Assembly: GCA_947568835.1 (NCBI GenBank)
Contig: OX387604.1
Span: 27,824,851 to 27,888,850, forward strand
Length of the DNA stretch: 64,000 nucleotides
Reading direction: 5' to 3'
Source: Protonemura montana
Taxonomy: Eukaryota; Arthropoda; Insecta; Plecoptera; Nemouridae
Position 1 is the stretch's first letter; the number at the start of each line of letters is the position of its first letter. Position numbers and translations under genes: made by a program. Of the stretch, positions 46,501 through 57,900 are shown in pieces. The notes under the pieces were generated by a model. It saw only the letters and a list, made by a program, of their open reading frames with translations. It was not told where the DNA came from and did no database searches.

Positions 46501-46772
46501 ACGGCGGCGAAATGATTTTGTTTTCCGCATTTCTCGCAGGTTTTGTTTTGCGCGGGGCAAGGGAATCTCCCTTTGTGGTGTGGCCACTCTTCTCCACAGT
46601 TGAAACATGTCTGCTTACCCTCTCGTTTTTTCGTGACGTACCCCTCTCTGTTTTTCTGAGGTGGTTTCCCTCCGTTGCTGTTGCGCTGGTATTCATTATG
46701 GCTTGTGTTTTTCTTGTCGCAGTCGCACCTTCGAGTGGCTCGAGCTTGCTGAGCGTAGGCTTCCTGGGCCAC
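43515..46772 (-). CDS. pol: Pol-like polyprotein frame of gypsy copy 1 (fossil element)
   Basis: The open frame is 1085 residues. In order it has a two-part zinc knuckle (CFNC at 56-59 through CEKCGKQNHFAAVC at 79-92), a retropepsin (LIDTGTTVSIIS, about 158-169), reverse transcriptase (about 320-490, with LDLNEGYHQI and SDDILVYG), RNase H (about 590-680, LHVDAGPNGLGAIL) and integrase (zinc-binding HHCC part about 817-854, catalytic core from about 880 with MDYDGPY and KTDNGPPF). This knuckle-PR-RT-RH-IN order is the Ty3/gypsy order. The tract start is a GTG in frame with upstream sequence, so the true N-terminus is not fixed by this frame. An identical frame occurs at 54961-58218. It has no host role. 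Confidence 0.9.
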   Translation of the reverse strand: MAQEAYAQQARATRRCDCDKKNTSHNEYQRNSNGGKPPQKNREGYVTKKREGKQTCFNCGEEWPHHKGRFPCPAQNKTCEKCGKQNHFAAVCRSSTESTQKTSRDQKKAEHIRTIDTSNSDSEESTFHLSTNATETLDKAKKSLKVTVSTNGKPILFLIDTGTTVSIISSESYESIQPRPPLVKTGTKIFPYGRTESLPIKGKFNAQLRHKSKSCDTCIYVVAGTTEPILSFQDSIELGIIAITCATTGPATSATNQEKFIAEIEKKHPSLFEGLGTLKNFEAKLHIDKSVQPTAQKHRRIPFHTRQLVEQELQRLEKADIIEEVTGPTPWVSPITVVPKANDPNKIRLCIDMRSPNQAIKRTRHITPTLEDIVTSLNGATTFSKLDLNEGYHQIKLDQESRHITTFSTHMGLRRYKRLNFGVNSAAELFQNTIQQVLSNIPGALNVSDDILVYGQTKEEHGMALQRTLKRLSDSGLTLNKNKCQFALTEITFFGHIFSANGLKPDPLKVAAFKELASPTSATEVRSLLGMLNYCGRFLPDLAETTKPLRELTEQNREWEWTDKHEEIFTTLKGKLSASQTLAYHDLNKTTHLHVDAGPNGLGAILSQQGEGNPEIIAFGSRSLTDVETRYSHIEKETLAVVWAMEHFHLYVYGTTFILHTDSKPIVAILENKRSDPSARISRLLLRTQTYDFKPRHQVGIDNPSDYMSRHPLPFTPNNYRTHKVPDEYVNFLLHHASPKAIPIEEVAEATNKDETLQTLIQALQATAQTAHKFWAESILKAFRKIQEEITTHKNVVLRGTRIILPTSLQSKAIELAHRGHRGIVKTKELLREKVWFPDLGPCVEEQLKSCITCQIMTKPKTARDPITPTELPEGPWQKLAMDYDGPYPNGTYLCIVTDEHSRYPFVEKVNNTSFTQTKPFLLRIFCELGIPTQIKTDNGPPFNGKEFKQFLNDLGIKHHRVTPLWPEANGAAERAVGSLRKTVKAAYFENKNVEKEINHYLLNYRATPHTTTGRSPYEVICNRKMRTTLPSTPENLTAPPVDIQETDRMNKEKAKQYADKKRNTKPHSYQEGDTVFCKQPKKNK

Positions 46773-46880
46773 TTGTTCCTCTAGGAATGTTGCTCGTTGC
46801 TCTGCGGTCTGTTGTAGGCGTGCCTCCGCTAGAAGGTCGGCCAGCGAAGCTGTCGCGTTGCGCAGTGCGTATCTACAGAG

Positions 46881-47354
46881 TCAGGGGGTGGTGTGGAGTA
46901 TCAACTGGGATTTTATTTCGCGGTCTTGGTCGTGGAAATCACAGCTCGCTGCTAGCTTTTTTAGTCGGCCGTAGAAATGTTCAATCGGTTCGCCGTCTAC
47001 CGGTCGCTCATTCCGAAAGTGGAATAGTTCAATTTCTATGTTGGTTTGAGATTTGAATTTAGTGTTTAGTTTGCGCTTAGCTGATTCGTAGGCGTCGAGT
47101 GGTTGTTCTCCAGCGGCGATGGTTGGCTCTGGTAGTGTGGAGAATGCCTCGTGGATGTCTTCCCCAGCGCATGTCAGGAGCAGAGCTTTTTTTCTACTGG
47201 CAGATTCTATACCGACCGCTTCTAAGTACGTGTCGAACCTCCCAAGCCATTTCTTCCACTCGGCGGCGGCGTTGGCGCTTGAAGTGGGTGAGAATGTGGC
47301 CATGTTTAACCCTGGCATGGCGAAGTTTGCCATCACGAAATAATATGTAATCAC
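46881..47354 (-). CDS. gag: Gag-like frame of gypsy copy 1 (fossil element)
   Basis: This frame of about 157 residues starts shortly after the primer-binding-site candidate. It contains AAEWKKWLGRFDTYLEAVGI and KLNTKFKSQTNIEIELFHFR with PIEHFYGRLKKLA. These are typical of the Gag capsid region in Mag-like gypsy elements (W..W...F..y; E...F..Rn...ge....F...L..la..C.F). It lies immediately upstream of the pol-like frame on the same strand. Confidence 0.85.
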   Translation of the reverse strand: MITYYFVMANFAMPGLNMATFSPTSSANAAAEWKKWLGRFDTYLEAVGIESASRKKALLLTCAGEDIHEAFSTLPEPTIAAGEQPLDAYESAKRKLNTKFKSQTNIEIELFHFRNERPVDGEPIEHFYGRLKKLAASCDFHDQDREIKSQLILHTTP

Positions 47355-47375
47355 TCGTCGTTGGTTCGTTTAGAA

Positions 47376-47393
47376 TCCTCGTCCTCGTCGCCA
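47376..47393 (-). promoter_or_regulatory. Primer-binding-site candidate, gypsy copy 1
   Basis: TGGCGACGAGGACGAGGA on the minus strand starts one base after the 5' LTR. TGG pairs with the CCA end of a tRNA. I cannot name the tRNA. Confidence 0.65.
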
Positions 47394-47394
47394 A

Positions 47395-47606
47395 TGTTGT
47401 ATTCTCTTTGTTTGAGTGCTTACAATTGGGTTGTCGTGTAGGATTGCCGGGTTCTCATATGATCAAGATTGATAGGTCTCGTTTCCACAACAGTTCTTTA
47501 TTCTCTCTCGTACCCTTTCCTACTGCCCCTTCCTTCCGCTCTGGCAGCCGCTCAGCTAGCGGATCCAGGCGCGCTCTGTGGCGGGTTATTTGAATGGGTC
47601 ATGACA
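47395..47606 (-). repeat. 5' LTR of gypsy copy 1
   Basis: 212 bp, plus-strand ends TGTTGT...CATGACA, followed by GTAAG. Confidence 0.9.
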
Positions 47607-50600
47607 GTAAGGTTAACAAAATTTTGCATGTATATGTTTCTCTTTATTTCTTTATTAGGTAAAGCGGGCTTAAATCTTGCTGACTTGAATTATCAAACCG
47701 ATACTTGAAACTTACGCAACGTGTCTGTATTATTAACCTCAAGCAGCTGTGAAGTATGCTTTTTTATTTTGAATTACTGGGGTGATTCACCTTTGTTTGA
47801 AGATCCACCTTGTTTATATACTGTGCGCTAAATGGTCGGAATGAAATATTTTACCTCAACCTTGTAATAAAACCATACAAACAATGGTAGACTGTCTTCT
47901 TAAAAGATTGTAAAAGCAAAGATCTGCATCGCGCACGCGCATAAGCAAATAGTGCAATTTATGTAAAAATGTCTTAAGCACCAACATGTTCTGAGGCAAG
48001 AGGTGATGAAAGCAGAAATGCACAAAACATGTGCAGTAATATAATTATAAATCAATCAGATTTACAAAAATCTGGCAAACGCAAAAATGACGTCTTACCT
48101 TAACAAACGACAGTTTTATGTGTGCTGACTGTTTTATTGCATAGTAAGCCTTTTCTGGGCCCAAAAAGAAATAAGTAGTGCATGTAGTCTTCTAATCGCT
48201 GTCATTTATTGACATTCTTGTAAACTCTACTAGCAGTGAAGACCAACTACGGTTCGGTTGCTTCAAGTTACAAATATAATGAAGTTATTTGTCGATTTCG
48301 TGATCTCCGTGGCGTTATTGTCAACAGATCAGACCAGATCAGACGATTGTCTTGTACCAATAGCAGTCTATGCTATGATTATATTTTTTTAAATAACCTT
48401 AAAAACTACATCATGAAGCTGGTTAATATCAGATTATTTTGTGAAGGCGCTCAATGCCTGGTTTCAACCGAAGTCATTTTGTGCCTCATTGATCTTGTAT
48501 TTACTCTTTATGAGTATTTCGTGGCTTTTTAAGCTGGGTCACTGGTGTTTTTAATCATCGTCTCTCGTTAATACTCTTCGACTTTACAAGGTCACATGAC
48601 AAGGTCCTATTTGCCTCTTGGTAAAGTAAGAGTCAGGACGTTTGTAAAACTGCCTGAAACATCCTATAGAATAGGGTAAGTCATTATCCTAGGTATGACT
48701 ATTTGATTTGAACGATGGATACGCCACTTACATTACAGTGATGTAGCCCGCCAGCTTATCCTTTAGCTGTTGGCCCATACAAATCTTATGTTGGATACGA
48801 CTTGTTCCTTTTTTTTTACCGACAGTCAAGCTATGTTAGAAATACTTCATGGTTAAAAAAACATTTCACGTTTTTTTTCTCCTATTTTTTTCGATGTTAA
48901 CATTGCTGACTACCCATTGGTTTAGCGCTAAGCGTTAGCGTAAAAATAAACCTTAAGTTAAGCGCGGTAAAATCTTGCTGACCAGAAGTATCAAACCGAT
49001 ACTTGTAATTTACGCTAAAGGTCTGAATTATGACCCTTTAGAAGTTGTTAAGAATTATTTTTTAATTCTTTGGAATCGTGGAGAGAATCACCCTTGTTTC
49101 AAAGGCTAACAGTTATTGTACTGTGCGCTAAATGGTCGGAATGAAATATTTTATTTGAACCTGGTTATGAAACCATACACTTATTCGTAGACTTAGTTCT
49201 TGAGGGTTAAGTAGCTCATTAAGTCTTCAAATCGCTGTCACTAATTGACGTTCTCGTGAAATTCTCGATGATAAAGACCTGCTACGGTGTGGTCGTCTAA
49301 AGTTACAAAATAAATGGAAGTTAATGTTAATGTCGTGAATCCCGTCACGTTAATGTCGACAGATCAGACCCAAACATGGTTGTCTTATCACAAGAGCATT
49401 CAGTGCTATAATTATATTATTTCAAACCACCTTTAAAGTCGGTTTGTGCCTCAATGGTGTCGTGTTCACTCTGTGGGTGTATGTTGTGTCTTTTAAAGCA
49501 TGGTCACCAGTGTTTTGATCATCGAACTTGGTTCACACTCTTCGTCTTTTAAAGGCCACATGCTAAGTTCCTTTTTTTCTCTGGTAATGTGGAAGCCAAG
49601 AAGTTCTTTTAACAGGCTGAAAATGTTTTGAGAAAAGGGTTTATCATAACACTAGGTACGACTATTTGTGATAAACGATGGTAACGTCTCTAACATAACA
49701 GTGGTTTATCCCGTCCGTCTATCCCATGGCTGCTGGCCAAAACACAGTCTTTGTTAAAAACGATTATTTCTATGTATTTTCATTTACAGGAAAGCTTTTT
49801 AAGAGATGAAGTAGAGTTAACAAAATTTTGTGTGTATCTCTTTCTCTTTATTTCTTTATAAGGTTAAGCGTGCTAAAATCTAGCTGACTAGCATTATCAA
49901 ACCGATGCTTGTAACTTACGCAACGTGTCTGTATTATTACCCTCAAGCAGCTGTGAAGTATGCTTTTTTTATTTTGAATTACTGGGGTGATTCACATTTG
50001 TTTTACGATCCACCTTGTTTATATACTGTGCGCTAAATGGTCGGAATGAAATATTTTACCTCAACCTTGTAATAAAACCATACAAACAATGGGAGACTGC
50101 GTTCTTAAAAGATTTTAGAGGCAAAGATCTGTATCTTGATGAACGTGCATAAGCAAGTAGTGCGATTTATGGTAAAATGTCTTAAGCACCAACATGTTCT
50201 GAGCCATAACAGGTGATAAAAGAAGAAATGCACAAAAAATGTGCAGTAATATAATTATAAATCAATCAGATTTACAAAAATCCGGCAAACGCAAAAATGA
50301 CGTCTTACCTTAACAAACGACAGTTTTATGTGTGCTGACTATTTTATTGCATAGTAAGCCTTTTCTGGGCCCAAAAAGAAATAAGTAGTGCATGTAGTCT
50401 TCTAATCGCTGTTATTTATTGACATTCTTGTAAACTCTACTAGCAGTGAAGACCAACTACGGTTCGGTTGCTTCAAGTTACAAATAAAATGAAGTTATTT
50501 GTCGATTTCGTGATCTCCGTGGCGTTATTGTCGACAGACCAGACACGCATACGATTGTCTTGTACCAAAAGCAGTTTGTGCTATGATTATATTTTTTTAA

Positions 50601-52311
50601 ATTACCTTTGAAACTTCATCATGAAGCTGGTTAATATCCGATTATTTTGTGAAGGCGCTCAATGCCTGGTTTCAACCGAAGTCATTTTGTGCCTCATTGA
50701 TCTTGTATTTACTCTTTATGAGTATTTCGTGGCTTTTTAAGCTGGGTCACTGGTGTTTTTAATCGTCTCTCGTTAATACTCTTTGACTTTACAAGGTCAC
50801 ATGCCAAGGTCCTATTTGCCTCTTGGTAAAGTAAGAGTCAGGACGTTTGTTGAACTGCCTGAAACATCCTATAGAATAGGGTTAGTCATTATCCTTGGTA
50901 TGACTATTTGTTATAAACGATGGTTATGCCACTAACATTAAAGTGATGTAGCCCGCCAGGTTATCCTTTAGCTGCTGGCCCATACAAATCTTATGTTGGA
51001 TACGACTTTTCCTTTTTTTCACCGACATTTAAGCTTTGTTAGTAATACTTCATGAATAAAAAAAAATTTCACGTATTTTTTCTCCTATTTCTTTCGATGT
51101 TAACACTGCTGACTTCCCATTGGTTTAGCGCTGAACGTTAGCGTAAAAATAAAATTTAAGTTAAGCGCGGTAAAATCTTGCTGACCAGAAGTATCAAACC
51201 GATACTGGTAATTTATGCTAAAGGTCTGTATTATGACCCTTAAGAAGCTGTAAAGAATGCTCTTTTTATTCTTTAGAATCGTGTTATTGTTTGTTATTGT
51301 ACTGTGCGCTAAATGGTCGGAATTAAATATTTTATTTGAACCTGGTTATCAAACCATACACTTATTCGTAGACTTAGTTCTTGAGGGTTAAGAAGCTCAT
51401 TAAGTCTTCAAATCGCTGTCTCTAATTGACGTTCTCGTGAAATTCTCGATGATAAAGACCTGCTACGGTGTGGTCGTCTAAAGTTACAAAATAAATGGAA
51501 GTTAATGTTAATGTCGTGAATCCCGTCACGTTAATGTCGACAGATCAGACCCAAACATGGTTGTCTTATCACAAGAGCATTCAGTGCTATGATGATATTA
51601 TTTCAAACCACCTTTAAAGTCGGTTTGTGCCTCAATGGTCTCGTGTTCAATCTGTGGCTGTATGTTGTGTCTTTTAAAGCTGGGTCACCAGTGTTTTTAT
51701 CATCGAACTTGGTTTACACTCTTCGTCTTTTAAAGGCCACATGCTAAGTTCCTTTTTTGCTCTGGTAATGTGGAAGTCAAGAAGTTCTTTTAACAGGCTG
51801 AAAATGTTTTGAGAAAAGGGTTTATCATAACACTAGGTACGACTATTTGTGATAAACGATGGTAACGTCTCTAACATAACAGTAGTTTATCCCGTCCGTA
51901 TATCCCATGGCTGCTGGCAAAAACACAGTCTTTGTTGGAAACGATTATTTCTTTGTATTTTCATTTACAGGAAAGCTTTTTAAGAGATGTACCAAAGTTA
52001 ACAAAATTTTGTATGTATCTCTTTATCTTCATTTCTTAATAAGGTTAAGCGTGCTTAAATCTTGCTGACTAGCATTATCAAACCGATACTTGTAACTTAC
52101 GCAACGTGTCTGTATTATTAACCTCAAGCAGCTGTAAAGAATGCTTTTTTTTATTTGAATTACTGGGGTGATTCACATTTTTTTTACGATCCGCCTTCAT
52201 TTTCTACTGTGCGCTAAATGGTCGGAATGAAATATTTTACCTCAACCTTGTAATAAAACCATACAAACAATGGTAGACTGCGTTCTGAAAAGATTTTAGG
52301 GGCAAAGATCT

Positions 52312-52562
52312 TTTATTTTTTTTTTTTATTTAACTTATTTTTTCCAAGATACCAATTCCTTGGTTTTTGGCAAGTCAAGGTGTTACATAAATGGATGTAC
52401 AATCGAGATAAAATACCCATGGTTTCATAATATCACAAGTCAATAAATATGTACAATAAATTCAATAGCAATGGTATATCACAGTCGTATCATTTTACAT
52501 AAAACAGTTCTTTTGTACTATAAAAACATTTTTCTATGAGGTAGGCCTTCAGAGTTGCTCTT
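52312..52562 (-). mobile_element. LINE 3' end, copy 2 (duplicated with the array)
   Basis: This is the same 251-bp insertion, same AAGATCT flanks and same surrounding monomer as 38743-38993, at an offset of 13569 bases. It was therefore copied by array duplication rather than inserted independently. Confidence 0.85.
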
Positions 52563-52936
52563 AAGATCTGCATCTTAGTGAACGTGCATAAGCAATTAGT
52601 GCGATTTATGGTAAAATGTCTTAAGAACCAACATTTTCTGAGCCATAACAGGTGATAAAAGCAGAAATGCACAAAAAAATTTGCAGTAGTACAATTAGCT
52701 ATCAATCAGATTTAAAAAATATAGCAAACGCAGTTGGCGCAAAATGACGTCATACCTTAACAAACGACAGTTTAATGTGTGCTGACTGTTTTATTGCATA
52801 GTTAGCCTTTTCTGGGCCCAAAAAAGAAATAAGTAGTGCATGTAGTCTTCTAATCGCTGTCATTTATTGACATTCTTGTAAACTCTACTAGCAGTGAAGA
52901 CCAACTACGGCTCGGTTGCTTCAAGTTACAAATAAA

Positions 52937-53188
52937 ATGAAGTTATTTGTCGATTTCGTGATCTCCGTGGCGTTATTGTCGACAGATCAGACACGCATAC
53001 GATTGTCTTGTACCAAAAGCAGTTTGTGCTATGATTATATTTTTTTAAATTACCTTCGAAACTACATCATGAAGCTGGTTAATATCCGATTATTTTGTGA
53101 AGGCGCTCAATGCCTGGTTTCAACCGAAGTCATTTTGTGCCTCATTGATCTTGTATTTACTCTTTATGAGTATTTCGTGGCTTTTTAA
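52937..53188 (+). other. 83-codon ATG frame within an array monomer (doubtful)
   Basis: From an ATG the frame reads MKLFVDFVISVALLSTDQTR, then a Cys-containing stretch, and closes after FTLYEYFVAF. The N-terminus looks like a short signal-peptide-like hydrophobic run. The same DNA in neighbouring units (about 34345, 36918, 39368, 41497 and 50488) is interrupted by a stop or lacks the ATG. The gypsy-flanking copies (48280 and 59726) have a different middle. I regard it as a chance frame unless expression is shown. Confidence 0.2.
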
Positions 53189-54373
53189 GCTGGGTTACTG
53201 GTGTTTTTAATCATCGTCTCTCGTTAATACTCTTCGACTTTAAAAGGTCACATGCCAAGGTCCTATTTGCCTCTTGGTAAAGTAAGAGTCAGGACGTTTG
53301 TAAAACTGCCTGAAACATCCTATAGAATAGGGTTAGTCATTATCCTAGGTATGACTATTTGATTTGAACGATGGATACGCCACTTACATTACAGTGATGT
53401 AGCCCGCCAGGTTATCCTTTAGCTGCTGGCCCATACAAATCTTATGTTGGATACGACTTGTTCCTTTTTTTTTTACCGACAGTCAAGCTTTGTTAGAAAT
53501 ACTTCAAGAAGTAATACTTTAAGTAATACTTTAGTAGAAATAATTTGTTAGTTAATACTGCTGACTTCCTATTGGTTAAGCGCTGAGCATTAGCGTAAAA
53601 ATTAACCTTAAGTTAAGCGCGGTAAAGTCATGCTGACCAGAAGTAACAAACCGATACTTGTAATTTACGCTAATGGTCTGTATTATGACCCTTAAGAAGC
53701 TGTTAAGAATGCTTTTTTAATTCTTTGGAATCGTGGAGAGAATCACACTTGTTTCAAAGGCCGACAGTTATTGTACTGTGCGCTAAATGGTCGGAATGAA
53801 ATATTTTATTTGAACCTGGTTATTAAACCATACACTTTTTCGTAGACTTAGTTCTTGAGGGTTAAGTAGCTCATTAAGTCTTCAAATCGCTGTCACTAAT
53901 TGACGTTCTCGTGAAATTCTCGGGCGATGGTTGACATGGTTGTCCTATCACAAGAGCATTCAGTGCTATGATTATATTATTTTAAACCACATTTGAATTC
54001 AGTTTGTGCCTCAATTGTCTAGTGTTAACTCTGAAGGAGTTTGTTTTAACATTTAAAGCTGGGTCATCGGTGTTTTTATCATCGAACTTGGTTGACACTT
54101 TTTGTCTTTTAAATGTCACATGCCAAGTGTCTTTTTTTCTCTTGGTAATGTGGAAGTCAAGAAGTTCTTTTCACAGGCTGAAATTGTTTTGAGAAAAGGG
54201 TTTTATCGTAACTCTAGGTACGACTATTAGTGATAAACGATGGTAACGTCTCTAACATAACAATGGTTTATCCCGTCCGTCTATCTCATGGCTGCTGGCC
54301 AAAACACAGTCTTTGTTGGAAACGATTATTTTTTGTGTGTTTTCACTTATAGGAAAACTTTTTTAGAGATGTA

Positions 54374-54378
54374 GTAAG
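54374..54378. repeat. Target-site duplication GTAAG (left), gypsy copy 2
   Basis: Same GTAAG as in copy 1. It recurs at 59053-59057. Confidence 0.9.
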
Positions 54379-54592
54379 TGTTGTATTCTCTTTGTTTGAG
54401 TGCTTACAATTGGGTTGTCTTGTAGGATTGCCGGGTTCTCATATGATCAAGATTGATAGGTCTCGTTTCCACAACAGTTCTTTATTCTCTCTCTTGTTCC
54501 CTTTCCTACTGCCCCTTCCTTCCGCTCTGGCAGCCGCTCAGCTAGCGGATCCAGGCGCGCACTGTGGCGGGTTATTTGAATGGGACATGACG
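54379..54592 (-). repeat. 3' LTR of gypsy copy 2
   Basis: 214 bp, same sequence as 42933-43146. Confidence 0.9.
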
Positions 54593-54960
54593 ATAAATTC
54601 CCCCTTTTTTTTATTTGTTTCAATACATGGTACAATTTATAATAGAAAGTCTGAGAGGTATGCTGGTTTTTGTTTCTTGCGCTTGGACGTTTCTTCCGGT
54701 GCTGGCATCTCGGGGACGGTGTTGTTGTGGGCCGCTGGTGTGGGTGGGGCTCTCTCCTCCTCCTTTGGGATCGTTGTGAAGTTTGTGGAGTTGTTGAGCT
54801 TGCTCAGCTCTTCCTCCTTCTCCCTTTTCAGCTCCGCGGGCACTCGTTTGAAAAATGAGGCGTTCCTCATCGTTTCCTTTGTCGTCCCTTTCTGTTTGGC
54901 TGTAACTTGGTTTCCTCGTATCTTGGTGATGGTGTACGGGTCTGGATCGAAAAGTGGTGA

Positions 54961-57900
54961 TTATTTGTTCTTCTTCGGTTGCTTGCAGAAGACTGTATCG
55001 CCTTCTTGGTACGAGTGTGGTTTCGTGTTTCGCTTCTTGTCGGCGTATTGTTTGGCCTTTTCTTTGTTCATTCTGTCGGTTTCTTGGATGTCGACTGGTG
55101 GTGCGGTTAGGTTTTCCGGCGTTGACGGGAGGGTGGTCCTCATTTTCCTGTTGCAGATGACTTCGTATGGGCTTCTGCCGGTGGTGGTGTGTGGTGTTGC
55201 TCTGTAGTTCAACAGGTAGTGGTTTATTTCTTTTTCAACATTTTTGTTTTCGAAGTACGCTGCCTTCACTGTTTTCCGGAGAGAACCGACGGCTCTTTCT
55301 GCTGCTCCATTGGCTTCTGGCCAGAGTGGCGTTACTCGGTGGTGTTTTATACCAAGGTCATTCAGAAATTGCTTGAACTCTTTTCCATTAAAAGGTGGTC
55401 CATTGTCGGTCTTGATTTGTGTCGGGATTCCTAGTTCGCAGAATATTCTAAGTAGGAATGGCTTCGTTTGTGTGAAACTGGTGTTGTTTACTTTCTCTAC
55501 GAAGGGATATCTCGAGTGTTCGTCTGTTACTATGCACAGGTATGTGCCGTTCGGGTATGGTCCGTCGTAGTCCATCGCCAGCTTTTGCCACGGTCCCTCC
55601 GGCAGTTCTGTCGGAGTTATGGGGTCTCTTGCTGTTTTCGGCTTTGTCATGATCTGGCACGTAATGCAGGATTTGAGTTGTTCCTCTACGCATGGTCCTA
55701 GGTCTGGGAACCAAACTTTTTCTCGGAGCAGTTCTTTCGTCTTGACTATGCCTCGGTGTCCTCGGTGTGCTAGTTCGATCGCCTTGGATTGTAGTGATGT
55801 TGGTAAGATTATTCTTGTGCCCCTAAGGACGACGTTTTTGTGTGTGGTGATCTCTTCCTGGATTTTCCGGAATGCTTTCAGAATGCTTTCGGCCCAGAAC
55901 TTGTGCGCAGTCTGTGCTGTGGCCTGTAGAGCTTGGATCAATGTTTGTAACGTCTCATCCTTGTTTGTGGCTTCAGCGACTTCCTCAATGGGTATTGCCT
56001 TTGGGCTCGCGTGATGTAGTAGGAAGTTGACATACTCGTCTGGGACTTTGTGTGTTCGATAATTGTTCGGTGTAAATGGTAGTGGGTGTCGGGACATGTA
56101 ATCCGATGGGTTATCAATTCCCACTTGATGCCTTGGCTTGAAATCGTACGTTTGAGTCCGCAATAGTAGTCTGGATATGCGTGCGGAGGGGTCTGATCTC
56201 TTGTTCTCCAGTATTGCGACTATTGGCTTGGAGTCTGTGTGTAGTATGAATGTTGTGCCGTAAACGTACAGGTGGAAGTGTTCCATTGCCCATACTACCG
56301 CTAGCGTTTCCTTCTCAATGTGTGAATAGCGGGTCTCGACATCGGTCAGCGAGCGGCTTCCAAATGCTATGATCTCAGGATTTCCCTCTCCTTGTTGCGA
56401 CAATATTGCGCCTAATCCGTTGGGCCCTGCGTCTACATGGAGGTGTGTTGTCTTGTTTAAGTCGTGATATGCCAGTGTTTGGGACGCTGACAGCTTTCCT
56501 TTCAGGGTAGTGAATATCTCTTCGTGCTTGTCTGTCCACTCCCACTCACGGTTTTGCTCGGTGAGCTCGCGCAGCGGCTTTGTAGTCTCGGCAAGATCCG
56601 GTAGGAATCGACCGCAGTAGTTCAGCATTCCCAGCAGGCTGCGGACTTCTGTGGCGCTGGTCGGGCTGGCGAGTTCCTTGAAGGCGGCTACTTTGAGGGG
56701 GTCTGGTTTGAGACCGTTTGCTGAAAATATGTGACCAAAGAAAGTTATTTCGGTTAGTGCAAATTGACATTTATTTTTGTTCAGGGTGAGGCCGCTGTCG
56801 GACAGCCTCTTCAGTGTTCTCTGGAGTGCCATGCCGTGTTCTTCTTTCGTCTGGCCGTATACTAAGATGTCATCGCTGACGTTGAGTGCTCCGGGGATGT
56901 TGCTAAGGACTTGTTGGATCGTGTTCTGGAATAGTTCTGCTGCGGAGTTGACGCCAAAATTCAACCTCTTGTATCTTCTTAGGCCCATGTGTGTGGAGAA
57001 TGTTGTTATGTGGCGTGACTCCTGGTCTAGTTTGATCTGGTGGTAGCCTTCGTTCAGATCTAGCTTCGAAAATGTTGTTGCTCCGTTCAGCGAGGTGACG
57101 ATGTCTTCTAGCGTTGGAGTGATGTGCCTTGTTCGTTTGATCGCTTGGTTTGGGCTTCGCATGTCTATGCAGAGTCGTATCTTGTTAGGATCGTTGGCTT
57201 TGGGCACAACTGTGATGGGTGATACCCATGGCGTTGGACCTGTCACTTCTTCAATGATGTCAGCTTTTTCGAGTCGTTGTAGTTCCTGTTCTACTAGTTG
57301 TCGAGTGTGAAATGGTATGCGTCTGTGCTTTTGTGCCGTTGGTTGCACGGATTTGTCTATGTGTAGTTTCGCCTCGAAGTTCTTGAGTGTTCCCAGTCCT
57401 TCGAATAGGGATGGGTGTTTCTTTTCGATTTCGGCGATGAATTTTTCTTGATTGGTAGCTGATGTTGCTGGCCCTGTTGTTGCGCAGGTGATGGCTATTA
57501 TCCCTAGCTCGATGGAGTCCTGGAAGCTCAGGATTGGCTCTGTTGTGCCTGCCACTACATATATGCATGTGTCACACGATTTGGATTTATGACGTAGCTG
57601 GGCGTTGAATTTTCCCTTGATTGGTAGGCTCTCTGTTCTGCCGTATGGGAATATCTTCGTCCCAGTTTTGACAAGTGGTGGGCGTGGTTGGATGGATTCA
57701 TAGCTCTCACTGGATATTATTGATACCGTGGTACCTGTGTCTATTAGAAAGAGAATTGGTTTCCCGTTCGTACTTACTGTCACCTTAAGCGATTTCTTTG
57801 CTTTGTCCAGTGTTTCCGTTGCATTGGTTGACAGATGGAACGTTGATTCTTCAGAATCGGAGTTACTTGTGTCGATCGTCCGGATGTGCTCGGCCTTTTT

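Larger units (their letters stand above)
42933..47606 (-). mobile_element. Ty3/gypsy LTR retrotransposon (Mag-like), copy 1
   Basis: This is a 4.67-kb element on the minus strand with LTRs at 42933-43146 and 47395-47606, TG...CA-type ends and a 5-bp target duplication GTAAG. A primer-binding-site candidate TGGCGACGAGGACGAGGA (47376-47393) follows the right LTR by one base. A polypurine tract (complement of TTCCCCCTTTTTTTTATT, about 43152-43170) precedes the left LTR. It encodes a gag-like frame and a long pol-like frame with zinc knuckle, protease, RT, RNase H and integrase. It looks nearly whole, with about two breaks. The two LTRs differ at roughly 2-3% of positions plus one small indel, so it is moderately old. 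It is the same insertion as 54379-59052, copied with the surrounding array. Confidence 0.95.
47607..54378. repeat. Array of ~1-kb monomers, part 2 (between the gypsy copies)
   Basis: The monomer interrupted by the gypsy resumes at GTAAGGTTAACAAAATTTTG. The segment is a mosaic. From ~49.1 to ~50.9 kb it follows 33.0-34.75 kb (offset ~16.15 kb). From ~50.9 to ~53.7 kb it follows 37.33-40.15 kb (offset 13569). From ~53.7 kb it follows 42.2 kb onward (offset 11446). Landmarks TGTGCGCTAAATGGTCGGAA sit near 47820, 49120, 50030, 51300, 52210 and 53780. No gene is supported. Confidence 0.9.

Noticed and set aside
43798-47354. Other plus-strand frames of 70-130 codons within the gypsy (and their copies at 55244-58800)
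   Set aside because: All are antisense or off-frame shadows of the gag/pol-like frames.
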